The translations under genes and the position numbers were made by a program. From Prostheceraeus crozeri (taxonomy: Eukaryota > Platyhelminthes > Polycladida > Euryleptidae): a stretch of DNA of 64,000 nucleotides. Positions 24,451-34,704 of this stretch are shown here, one piece after another. The stretch lies in NCBI GenBank assembly GCA_907163375.1, contig CAJQUW010011301.1:1-64000 (forward strand), in the 5' to 3' direction. The notes beneath the pieces were generated by a model. It had not been told where the DNA came from. It ran no database searches and saw nothing but the letters and a program-made list of their open reading frames with translations. Every line of letters begins with the position of its first letter. Position 1 is the first letter of the stretch.

Positions 24451-25235
24451 AAACAGAATTAAATTGTTCAAGCGTATCACTTTGCTAGAAGTACAAACTA
24501 ATTCAAAACGATGGCACATGAGGGAACTTACTAAGTGGGCAAAAAGAAATTTTTAATGTCTTGCAGAGATAGGAAAAATAGTCGTGCGTCGCTTGCGGAT
24601 TGGTAAGAATTCCCTCAAAATGCTCCGATCGCCACTTTCCTTCAGATTCGAAGAATTCAGATTATTGCGCAAACGTTTTCTTCATAGTGTTGGCCCTTTC
24701 GATTATTAAAAAAAATGACAGGCGCACGAAAAAAAACGTTCACAAACTTCACTGTGGAACTTGACATCGACTGTGTCTCTTTGCTGTGTGATCCAGCTGA
24801 TAACAGTCACTGAAACACCGAACAATTTGACGTGGTTAATGTTGAACTGTCTCCTCAATGTTCGATTACTATGGTATTATGTCAGCAGATTGCGAAAATT
24901 CATCAGCGTTACATGTTCCCATAGAAATAAACTGTTTATCTGAAGTTCGCTAGAATGAAAATTGACTCAAGGTCGCGGCACATCCGAGGGAACTAAGTTG
25001 GGGCATGAAGAACCAATGAAAAGCTTAGAATTTCACATGTGACTGATTCTAACCCAATGATGCAGACGTTGGCAGGTGCATCTAAGTGAAAATGCGCGCG
25101 ATTTATGTGCCGTTATTGTGCATTGCATGACGCTTAATTTCCATTCTAGAGGTTTTATTGTTGTCAATTTCTATGCATGTTCCAATGTTTCCTTTCAAGT
25201 TAAACAGAAGAAGAGACGATCTGTCTAATTCTGTG
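24451..25235 (+). mobile_element. P-element-like non-autonomous copy, diverged relative of 27734-28255
   Basis: This stretch matches the reverse complement of 27734-28255 over most of its length (for example TAATGTCTTGCAGAGATAGG here), with about 260 bp of extra sequence near 24920-25178. It ends in TCTAATTCTGTG like its relative, and starts with a degraded CAGAATTA. No clean 8-bp duplication remains. It is the older copy. Confidence 0.65.
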
Positions 25236-25762
25236 CAACCCAGGGTGTTCTAATTCACTTGCACCCATAGTTGTTCCGAGACTGACAAGTGAGACTTCTT
25301 TGCAAGTGGGATGCACCACATTGAACCGATTTCTATGTAATTGCTGAAACTTTACCGGGAACTTTACCTTAACAATTCAACAATTAGATTCAAAAATTAA
25401 TGAGTTTCAAACATTTAGGTCTTTTAACCTTGTTCCCTGATGAATAGCGGTGAGATGAACATTTCAAAGATTAGAGAATATCCAAGCAGAAAAGTTCTTG
25501 GGTTGCGATGTCTAAAGAGAAAACAGTTAAAGACGTACTCCAGTTGATCATTTGAAGTCATAGAAGCCCATTCTCTCTATCACAATGGCAACTGAAGTTA
25601 GCTACAAAAAGAATAGAAAACACAACAGGAGATAGAGAACATACGGGCAAGTTGACAACGAATGCCTCCAACGTACTCGTAAGTCATGAATTTCTATCGA
25701 AATGCAACAATCTTGGGTAGAAATTGAGCGTTCGTACTTCGCGCTCGTGTAATCACTCGTAG
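25236..25762. other. Non-coding stretch
   Basis: Nothing supported. It lies between the P-like copy and the candidate LTR. Confidence 0.45.
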
Positions 25763-25939
25763 TGTAGCCTCTAATTATTGTCACAATGGGATTATTAAAT
25801 TCTGTAAGCGAAGAAGTCGTCAGCTCGCGTCAACAATTCTTTATTAAATGACATGTGCAGTGGAATGCGTGTCGAGCAACAATCAATAGCCGTTATCAGA
25901 CACAATAGAACAAGACAACAACAGTTAAAGCATACTACA
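25763..25939 (-). repeat. Candidate 3' LTR of the Gypsy fossil
   Basis: Read on the minus strand, a purine-rich tract AATGAGGGGTGTG comes directly before TGTAGTATGC at 25939, and the stretch ends with GGCTACA at 25763. The ends are therefore the inverted pair TGTAG/CTACA. An AATAAA lies inside. It is 177 bp, short for an LTR. No second copy lies in the window to prove it. Confidence 0.45.
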
Positions 25940-26145
25940 CCACACCCCTCATTTTTAAAATGAATAATATCACAGAAATTTACATTCTTTTTTTCTATTG
26001 CCTTTCACTATTTCGGCACAGCCGTCATGGACCCGCGACACTGTCCATCCAGGCTAAATTTTGAACGAAGCTTATGTGGACGAACAAACGAGCGAACAAG
26101 AATATCATCTCCTATTTTTTAAATTTTGCGCAATATTCGTCTGTT

Positions 26146-26936
26146 TCAGGATAATTTTTCACCGCTTTGGGCAAGATCAACGTCGTCCAATATATTCAGC
26201 CATTCAGATTTCGACGGAAATGATGCAACTTCTGAAGAAAATACCGGGGCTTGCGGAAATTCACGCACAAAATATAATAATGCTGGCGTTTTTTCAGTAG
26301 CGGAACAAACGGAAGATCGATAAGCCATCAAAACCAAATCAAGATTGTCAACCCAACGGCCATTTCGAGAGTAGTGACTTAACATTTCTAATAATGTTCG
26401 GTTCATCCTCTCTGCAAGTCCATCACATTGAGGATGACAAACAGAAGTCCTGCTTTTTGATACGCCGAAACAGCTCAGAGCTTCATACATCAGATGGCTC
26501 TCAAAATTTGATCCTTGATCAGTCAAAAGTCTACGCGGCACCCCAAAGCAAGAAAAAATAGTTGACTAGATGCTTGACTATTAAGGGAGATGTTATATTT
26601 CTCATTTTGAAACCAACTGGGAATCTTGAAAATGCGTCAACAATCCAGCTCCCCAGGAGCGGATGCGGAATTTGCCAAATTTTGAACAGGTGGATGATTA
26701 GCTTTTGCCTTTACAACCTGACAACTTTCGCAGCAGTCAATATAATTCATTACTGAACGCCTTATTCCAGGCCAATATCCGGACAAGAGTGTCCTAGCAA
26801 CAGTTCTATTGACTCCCACATGTCCACGATGTTGAGGAGAATGATGTATTCTTATAAATTCATTTTGCATATTATCTGGAATCATGCGCACAGGTTCTTC
26901 GTCAGACCTGTTTGTATCGTCTCCAAAGTATGCCAT
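26146..26936 (-). pseudogene. Gypsy integrase region (fossil)
   Basis: The N-terminal part has the spaced His and Cys residues of the zinc-binding HHCC domain (IHHSPQHRGHVG then CCESCQVVK). The core part shows LLTDQGSNFES and the block up to LAERMNRTLLEM, matching the second Asp and the Glu of the DDE integrase. It inserts element DNA into the host genome. The region belongs to the Gypsy fossil and is broken. Confidence 0.85.
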
Positions 26937-27234
26937 CTCTTAAACCAGCTGATTGTATAATTATTTCCACCTTTTAAGCTGACTGTTTGGCAAAGTAGAA
27001 GGCAGACGATTCTAGGGATTCTTTCAATGATAAAATAATTGGATCTTTGGTTTGATGATTAATTAAATCAGTATCACTGTAATAAGGTTCGACTTGTATG
27101 GCATTGACAAACTTCCCTGACACCGCGTCAGCTGAAATATTACCACAGCCAGCGATATGCGAAATTTGAATATCATACTATTGTAGCTCAAGAGCCCATC
27201 GACCGAGTAAACCGTTTTGTTTCTGTTGCTTAAG

Positions 27235-27612
27235 CTACACTAGCGGTTTGTGATCGGCTTGTAGATGAAAACGACGTCCAATCAAATAATGTCTGACCTT
27301 TCTCAAGGTTCCAACTATGGCCAAGCATTCTTTTTGAATGGCGCAATATTTTTTCTCACTTTCTTTGAATTTCCGGCTAAAGAATTCAACAGGGCGATTA
27401 TTCTGCATCAGTAGGCCTACCCCTGCGATATCGCCAGTCTGCACCATATACATGTAGGTTTCGTCAGGATCAGGAACACCAAGACATACATCATTAGTAC
27501 ATCCTAACTTCAGTCGTTTGAAAAAATCCAAAGTATCTTTTGTGCATAAAAATTCGCTGTTCCTCGCAGACATTCGATACAAATGTGCGGTATATTCAGC
27601 AAAATTAGCCAC
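27235..27612 (-). pseudogene. Gypsy RNase H region (fossil)
   Basis: The stretch GVGLLMQNNRPVEFFSRKFKE, split here from the later YCAIQKECLAIVGTLRKVRHYLIG and FHLQADHKPL, follows the RNase H pattern of Ty3/Gypsy pol proteins. It degrades the RNA strand during reverse transcription. It lies between reverse transcriptase and integrase, as usual for the family. Confidence 0.85.
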
Positions 27613-27733
27613 AAAACGGGAATCATAGTTACAAAGACCCAGGAAAGAAATTTACTGACGCTCACTAGTTGGTAAAGGTCAATCAATAATAGTCCGGAGC
27701 TTCTCTTTTGACATTTCCACACCTTGTCTGGAC

Positions 27734-28255
27734 CACAGAATTAGACAGGTCGTCTCTTCTTCCGTTTGACTAGAAGGGAAACATTGGAACATGTACCGTT
27801 AATGAAATAGCACAATCTGCTGACTAAATACCATAGCAATCGAATAATGAGCAGCCAGTTCAACATAAAACACGCCAAATTGTGCAAAGTTTCAGTGACT
27901 GTTATTAGCTGGATCACACAGCCAAGAGACACAGACGATGTCAAGTTCTACAGAGATGTTTGTGAACGTTTTTTCATACGCCTGTTAACTTTTTTTGAAA
28001 TGATCGGAGGACCCAACATTATCGAGAAAACTTTTGCGCAATAATCTGAATTCTTCGAATCTGAAGGAATCGTGGCGATCGGAGCGTTTTGAAGGAATTC
28101 AGAGCAATCCGCAAGCGACGCACGACTATTTTTCCTATCTCTGTAAGGTATTAAAAATTTCTTTTTGCCCATTTATTAAGTTCCTTCATGTGCCATCTGT
28201 TTGAATCAGTTTGTACTTCTAGCAAGGTGATGCGATTAAACAATCTAATTCTGTG
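27734..28255 (-). mobile_element. P-element-like non-autonomous element inside the Gypsy fossil
   Basis: The ends are inverted copies CACAGAATTAGA and TCTAATTCTGTG. GTCTGGAC flanks both sides exactly (27726-27733 and 28256-28263). An 8-bp duplication of the form GTCYRGAC is the known preference of P elements, so P is favoured over hAT. The longest frame inside (27948-28172, minus, 74 codons) includes PYRDRKNSRASLADCSEF and may be a scrap of a transposase. The Gypsy coding sequence resumes on each side, so this insertion came after the Gypsy copy. Confidence 0.8.
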
Positions 28256-28263
28256 GTCTGGAC

Positions 28264-29055
28264 ACTCTTCTGTCCAAAATTTCAATTTCGTCCTGTCCGA
28301 TGAAGCACTTGTGACCTGAAAACGTCAAATTCAAAGACAAACAGCGCTCGGAAAACTGGCAGAAATACTCTTGATGCTGAAGAACGCAGCTTGAACCGAT
28401 GAAAATGTCATCCAAATAAGTATTCACGATCGGAAAATCCAAAAAAGGCTTTGGTCATTTCTCTATAAAAATGACTGACCGCATTGCAAAGTCCGAATGA
28501 TAACACTGTCCTCTCCCAAAGACCAATTTTCGGCCCTGGACTGAATGCAGTTTTCTCTCTTGCAGATTTTGATAAGGCAAGTTGCCAATAACCAGATCGC
28601 AAGTCAAATTTTGAAAATATCGTTGCACCACACAATGAGCCTCCAACTTCTTCAAAAGTGGGAATCGGCGTGCCGTCCTTTATTGTGATTGAATTCAATC
28701 GGTGATAATCGCACGCAAAACGGATGTTCCCGGTTATCTTGGGAACCAACACCACCGGCGCACAGTAAGGACTTTGAGATCGACGAATGATTCCAAGTTG
28801 CTCATACTCTTTCAGCAATGAAGAAACTTTGTTTGTATAATGTATAGGAACACGTCGAGGGGAGCATCGAACCGGATTTGAAGAAGTCAATTCAATCTGA
28901 AAATCACCATGAGTACTCCACTTAATGTTGTTAGTGAATAAAGTCTGGTACCTCATAATTGGATCATTGAACTCCGAATTTATATCTTCTGGATAAGTGG
29001 ACGATATGGACTTTGGTAATGGTGCCTCACACGAACACTCCGCACTACGAAACAA
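28264..29055 (-). pseudogene. Gypsy reverse transcriptase region (fossil)
   Basis: From the 5' side: the entry segment RRSQSPYCAPVVLVPK, then RFACDYHRLNSITIKD, then SKFDLRSGYWQLAL (catalytic Asp), SFGLCNAVSHFYREM and NTYLDDIFI (the YxDD box). This is the standard Ty3/Gypsy reverse transcriptase order. A short region upstream (28980-29216) reads ILGWDFWRS and looks like the end of the protease domain. The region is broken. Confidence 0.88.
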
Positions 29056-29278
29056 TCACTGGGAATGGTCTGCAAGCTCAGATTGACCATGTCGGACAGA
29101 TACTCTATCAACAAATGAGGATAAGACCTCCAGAAATCCCAGCCCAAAATACCACCAATGTTCATGCTAGGGGAGGGGGTATGTGTGTGATATGATGAAG
29201 CTTCCAATGATAACACCTGCTAACCAAACCGAAGTTAATTTCACTGTTTCCGATACAAGGAAGATATTTACCTGAAAG

Positions 29279-29281
<3 letters not shown>

Positions 29282-29374
<93 letters not shown>
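29282..29374. repeat. (TA)n microsatellite
   Basis: About 92 bp of uninterrupted TA dinucleotides. It marks the 5' limit of recognisable Gypsy sequence. Confidence 0.98.
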
Positions 29375-29375
<1 letters not shown>

Positions 29376-31061
29376 TGAAGATATGCTGGAAAATTTAGAA
29401 GGAAACGACTACATTGAAATTTTGAAGCAGTATTTAGGAATATATTCCATAGTTATACTATGATCGAAAATCTCAGGCAAAAAAGTGCTTTTCTGATTTA
29501 GTGCCCCCTGCCCCTTTCATCGTCTTCCGCGGTCCCTGGAAATGAACATTTATTGTATTATCTTATTACGGAAGAAAGGACTCCAAGGCTAAACATCAAC
29601 TTTTGAAATGAAAAACATATATTATACAATACATTCTCAATGTTTCATTTAGAAAGTGACTCAATGTGAACCATTTATGCGGTCTTTTGCGTCACATTGT
29701 AAATAATTGCGAGTTAATTGAACCATTTAGAACATTTTCCCTCATCTTTGAAAAATTCAGAGTCGGTATGCAATCGAAATAAAAGGACTTATTGATGCAC
29801 TTGGATTATAGAAGAGTATTATAGATAGTTTTGAATATTATGAAATATTGATTTGGCCCATCAGTCCTTCTTCAGCCGAAATTAAAAGCAAAGAGGTAGG
29901 ATTTCTTAAGTGATGCCCTCCATTGCAAAGCCCCTCTTGAATTGCTAGCATATGTACATCCTAATTAATTGTGAATCCTAACTTCTTGCAATCATCAAAT
30001 AATAACCTACGATTGCTTTGTTTCTATAGCCAAAAACAGGATCTTTGTTTGACAATTTTTTTTGTTTTGACAACTCCCTGATATAAGAATGACGCATCGC
30101 ATCGACTACTTAGAGACATCATTGAGGCTTGTTGTTCATAATCATAGTGCATAATCATAGTCATAAAGATCGTTGTTCATAATTGTTAATAATTAATGAA
30201 GTGTCTGTTTTAGCTATATATGAAAATACATTGAACGTTATGTGATCATCTAGTGTTTCTCAAGCGTTTTTCCTCATCGACCACTTTTTATATCAAATTT
30301 AATAATCGCCCCTCGCTGATCATATTATACATAGCAGTACGTTTGGTGGAAAATACAGCAGTTCATCTACCATTCATTTTATAAATTTTCATTTTGACCG
30401 GGTGTAACTCAATAGTGACCGCAGAAATCATTTTGTCAATATAACTGACATACATATGACATATAGGCCTGTAGTCTTTCTTGATAAATACTTGGTGAAT
30501 AATTTCTAAAAACACACATTCGAATAGTCATCTTTTATTAACTATCACAAGTCGAAAGCATGGAATTCATGCTAGATTTTTATTCAGTGCAGGCAGTGTA
30601 GGTAAAAAACCCACCCCATTTGAAAAGGTTTATTTTCAATAGGTGGGTTTTTTAATAAATATATTCACCGACTGATAGACGTACGATCGAATTTGAGACA
30701 GAGATTGATAGTAGGTTGCGTCCGATATCAAATCGTAAGCTCAACGATGTATTCAAATTTAAGTATCAAACTCCTCAGAACATAATATTTCTTCATTAAT
30801 TGTAATAGACGTCTCATTCTTTTTATATCTACGTCTTATTCTTATTAATATCAAGTGTATGATTTCGTCATACTAAAATCAATGATCCTAAAATGCTCAT
30901 AACAAAAAGTGTGGCTATTGCAAAAATTACTGAAAAGGCATGGAAACTCCTACGATCGTGAAAATTAAATGACATAACAAACTGATTAAAGCACCCAGAA
31001 ACATCAATATAGAATAATTATAAAATTTTACTTATCAGAGAAAGACATCCATCTCTACAAC
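29375..31061. other. Non-coding stretch
   Basis: No gene supported. An inverted pair of AAAAAACCCACC and GGTGGGTTTTTT lies at about 30605-30651; its origin is unknown. Confidence 0.5.
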
Positions 31062-31063
31062 TA

Positions 31064-32557
31064 CACGGTGCCCATTAAAAAAGGTAACAATTTAGAAAAA
31101 CACATTAAATTCAAAATTTATCAAATTTCTATTGACTATCAACGCATGATAATAGCTACCCTAGGTATTCAAAGTGACCACCGTCGACATCGAAGCATTT
31201 TTAAGTCTTCCAATCCAAGAGTTTGCAGCTCTTTTTACCGTATCCATACGGATGGCATCCCAAGAATCAACAAGACAAGTTTTCAAATCATCAATGTTCT
31301 GAATTTCAGTTCGGTTTCTTTGCACTTCTGATAGGAGTAAAGACCAGATGCAGTAGTCCATCACATTCAAATCAGCACTTTTCGCTGGCCAAAGATCAGG
31401 GGAAATGAATTCAGGGTAATTTTCATCTAACCATTGAATTGTTCTGCGTGCTGTATGAGCCTTCGCCCCATCCTGCTGTCACCACCAGGAATCACCATTC
31501 ATCACATGATTAATGTCGTCGAACATTTGAGGCAACATCTCTTGCGTGTAAGTCTCTTGATTCACGGTTTTCTTTTTCTTCGATATGCAGGTAAATGCTC
31601 TTGTCCTTCTGCATAACCTTCGACGAAACGCAGTTCTGTCTTCCCGCACCAGGACATCGCACCGTAACACATAATCGTTTGTTGCTGCTTGTCTGACTCC
31701 ACAACGAGATCTTCAGGAGGAATGTTTGTTTTGCAGGTGACAAAATATTCTTTCATTTTGATTGTTTACAGCAGGATGCAAAGAAAAACTGGCTTCATCT
31801 GAGAACCAACAGCATCGACTTCTGCTTTCTGGAACTTCTGTTCGTCTCGGTTAACCCTTGACACCGAACACGCTTATAGCATTTCAAAGGAGATTCATCG
31901 AGTACGTTAAAAACTGTACTTTTCGAAATGTTCAGTTCATTGGCAATTTGTCGCTGACTGAAATGTCTTCTGCTTTTATCTGGTGGAGTAACTGCTAAAG
32001 TAACAATGGCTTCTCTCGTTGGTGAGGCAATGCATCGGCGTCGTCCACTTCCTTCTTTTCGACATTCTGCCACAGGAGATCCATATCTTTTAAGGTTAGA
32101 AACAACGCGGTCCATTTGTCTTTTTGTGATGTTGCTGAAGAACCTAGGAAGCACTTCAAAGCATTTTGTTAAGCCCCATGTCGGATTTTCTTCTTTAAAC
32201 AACACTATTACTTTGCGCTGGAAGTCTGTTAGCTGTTGCATTATTGCGAATTCGACTATTAATGATTTCTAGAACTTCAGTTCGCTGCTATAAATTTCAA
32301 TACTTATCAGTTCTCTGTTTATTGTGTCGTCATAGGCCTAATGGTTTGATGGATATCTATAGTGACAAATTATTGAAAAATTTGAATGCACGAGAAATGC
32401 TTGGTTACTTGGTTGGATATCTATGATAGTAGCAATTCAATCACGCTTTGAATACACGAGAAGTGCTAAGTCCGAGATTGTACACAATAGTGATTTTGAA
32501 TGAATCAAGGACATGATAAGTAAAAGCAAATTGTTACCTTTTTTAATGGGCACCCTG
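31064..32557 (-). mobile_element. maT-type mariner (DD37D) with TA target duplication
   Basis: The ends are almost exact inverted copies: CACGGTGCCCATTAAAAAAG on the left and, reversed, CAGGGTGCCCATTAAAAAAG on the right. The match continues through GTAACAATTT. TA flanks both ends (31062-31063 and 32558-32559). The length of 1494 bp is normal. Well-kept ends suggest a fairly recent insertion, although the gene is damaged. Confidence 0.95.
31161..32241 (-). pseudogene. maT/DD37D mariner transposase, frameshifted
   Basis: ATG at 32239-32241 opens about 148 codons with a helix-turn-helix region (KSRRHFSQRQIANELNISK) preceded by GSGRRR, ending in another frame near 31795. Later pieces give SDEASF (first Asp), the GKTELRFVEGYA region, and a long C-terminal frame with WQQDGAKAHTARRTIQ and KSADLNVMDYCIW. 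There are 37 residues between the second and third Asp, so the triad is DD37D, as in maT elements. At least three frameshifts separate the pieces, so no active transposase is made. Confidence 0.85.
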
Positions 32558-32559
32558 TA

Positions 32560-33289
32560 CTAACAAAAGTCTGAGACCACGCCCATTCTTCACATGGAGT
32601 TTCAAAGTTGGGTGGGCTATATGTGATTAAGACGTAACAAGTAACAACAACAGTAAAACACAAAAAGATCTTGTGAAAAGGGGAACAATATAGCAGGCTA
32701 TCTCAAATATACAAAAAACAGTAGGATTATACGGAATACTAATAACAGATTACGCAATCAGAAAAGTGGAAGTAGAGAGAAATAAGTACTATCGCCGAAA
32801 AAATGTGATTTCTCATGGATACGAATGCTCCGTAGCCGCTCCTCTAGAACTGTATTCAGGCTAGAGACGTAATTAAAACGATCAATTAAACGGTCGTTCA
32901 AATTGAAGTTCCGACCTGATGATATACAACTTGCATTTAAAATCCTGGCTACTACGAAACAACCCAGCCAGCCTCCTATTTAAAAAAAACCCCAAAAAAC
33001 GCGGGTTTTTTAAATGGTTTTTAAATATGCCAACCCTGAGTACAGGTAATAAAGGTAGTTTTGGATTGTCTTTACTGCTATTCTCTAGTACATTTGACTT
33101 TCTGACTTAGTTGTCCATGATTACTAGATTATTTAATTCTTAGATTACTACTTTGTTGTGTAGTCATCTCCAAATTTAATTTTTCTATAATTTATTTCTT
33201 TTCTTTCAATTCACTCCTGCTGGGGGACTCCTTTAGTGCAGAGGTGCGTCCTTTTCCCCATCCATTCATTGAAAAAAGATTCACTTCAC
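32560..33289. other. Non-coding stretch
   Basis: No gene supported. A frame at 32919-33110 contains a Lys- and Phe-rich low-complexity part from an A-tract and T-tract pair near 32980-33020, and is not credible as a gene. Confidence 0.5.
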
Positions 33290-33513
33290 AAATCATAATT
33301 GCATGCTTTCTTTACCATCTTTAGCATCTCTTTTTTGCACAATTTAGCACTGTATTTTGTTAACATAACGGGTAATTTATATATTTTACAAGCTTCGAAG
33401 TACTACAGAACTATGATAGAAATCATAATTGTATGCTTTCTTTACCATCATTAGCATCTCTTTTTTGCATAATTTAGCACTGTATTTTTTTAACATACCG
33501 GATAATTTATATA
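33290..33513. repeat. Tandem duplication whose second copy is split by the Tc1 insertion
   Basis: A unit beginning AATCATAATTGCATGCTTTC and running through TAACATAACGGGTAATTTAT and ACAAGCTTCGAAG spans 33290-33420. A second copy starts at 33421 and stops at the Tc1 end at 33513. The missing part of that copy (TTTTACAAGCTTCGAAG, then ATATGATAGAA) reappears at about 57747-57782, beyond the right Tc1 end. The two sides were therefore one locus before the insertions. Confidence 0.85.
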
Positions 33514-33665
33514 TACTCATTGACAAAATTTTTGAAACATTTGCTTCTTTAACTTCTTTCCTTCTGACTGGTATATATACATGTATGTATGATACCTTGA
33601 TAATTTAGTCACAATCTCCACCACGTCGCTGACATAGAAAAACAACGCATGTAGCAGATTCAACT

Positions 33666-34571
33666 TTAATAACGCGTGTGCCCCCCTCTAGCTCCATTAC
33701 ATTCCGTAATCCGAGATGGCAGGGATTCACAAAGTTTCTGAATGAAGGATGTTTCAAGGAGAAGCCACTGCTCTGTCAGTCTTTTAGAGAGAATCTTCAG
33801 GGACACTGGTGGAAGTGAATAGCGGTCTCTCACTCGCTGCCCAAGCTCGTCCCAGACTTGTTCAATGGGTGACAAGTCAGGTGAGCGTGCAGACCAGTCA
33901 AGGGTTTGAATGTTCAATCTCCTAACAGTGGCAATGACACCCGAGGAGCGATGTGGTCTTGCGTTGTCGTCTTGGAAGACGAGATCCTCCACCCTGACCA
34001 CTGGGGAAACAACAGGAAGCACAATTTCATTGAGATACCTCTCTCCAGTCAACGTGCCTTTGATGATGACTGCTGTCGTTCGTCCGCCATGCCAAATGCC
34101 ACTCCATAGCATAACACTTCCACCACCATATATGTCGTGTTCTTTAATACAGCATGGGGCAAAGCGTTCACCTGGAAGACGATGCACTCTGACACGACCG
34201 TCATTGAAATCCAGAGTGAATCTCGATTCATCGGTCCACAAGACTTTCTGCTAGTGATGGTCATTCCATGAGCGATGAGCATCACACCAGGCAACTTGTC
34301 TTCTGCGGTGCTCAAAATTCAATGGAATTAGGACAGCCGGTCGTCGCGATTGAATTCCAGCTTCTCGCAATCTTCGGTAAGCCGTTCGAACGCTACAGTC
34401 TATATTTGAGGCACTCTTCCAGTGTACGACTAGCTTTGGGACTGACACAACTCTTCCTCTTTGCAGCTAAAAGTACATGTAGACGTGCGTCTGTCCTTCC
34501 TGCAGACTTTCTTGGTCGACCAGTCTTCTTTTTTAACATCTCCTTCTGCTTTCCATCGACACCACCACCTC
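33666..34571 (-). pseudogene. Tc1-like transposase, C-terminal portion (DD34E)
   Basis: Reading leftwards: a KKTGRPRKSAGRTDARL linker, a second helix-turn-helix region (SVRTAYRRLREAGIQSRRP), then VLWTDESRFTLDF, FQDDNARPHRS and SPDLSPIEQVWDELGQRVR. There are 34 residues between the second Asp and the Glu. Two defects are visible besides the Polinton: a frame change in the A-rich stretch near 34530 and another disturbance near 34250. The N-terminal piece lies at 57364-57554, and the codons on the two sides join in frame across the duplicated CACCTC. Confidence 0.9.
34566..34571. repeat. Polinton target duplication, left
   Basis: CACCTC directly before the left Polinton end; the same six bases follow the right end at 57364-57369. 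Six bases is the length made by Polinton integrases. Confidence 0.95.
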
Positions 34572-34704
34572 AGTAGTGAAAACTGTGCCCTACTTGCGAG
34601 GGATAGGTACATGGATGGGTACATGTAAAATTTAGTGTTATCAATAGGAACATGGATAGGTACATGTATAATTCAGTGTTATGAATAGGAACATGTATGA
34701 CATC
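34572..34704. repeat. Left Polinton inverted repeat, outer part
   Basis: These 133 bp match the reverse complement of 57231-57363 with one visible difference. The repeat is interrupted after GACATC by the LINE and resumes at 37050. Confidence 0.95.

Larger units (their letters stand above)
25763..29280 (-). mobile_element. Ty3/Gypsy LTR retrotransposon fossil, 5'-truncated
   Basis: On the minus strand the order is end of protease region, reverse transcriptase, RNase H, integrase (zinc-binding HHCC then catalytic core), then a polypurine tract and a candidate 3' LTR. Recognisable words include the YLDD box of the reverse transcriptase and the QADHKPLV end of RNase H. No gag and no 5' LTR were found; the 5' side stops at a TA microsatellite. 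A 522-bp P-like element is inserted in it. The copy is clearly broken, with several breaks, and old. Confidence 0.85.

Noticed and set aside
29013-29216. A plus-strand frame near the TA microsatellite
   Set aside because: It is opposite the end of the Gypsy protease region.
28980-29400. A 5' LTR of the Gypsy fossil
   Set aside because: No copy of the candidate 3' LTR ends was found here; the element appears cut at the TA microsatellite.
30605-30651. A terminator-like hairpin (AAAAAACCCACC/GGTGGGTTTTTT)
   Set aside because: In a eukaryotic genome it has no clear role and no gene stands next to it; kept only as a note.
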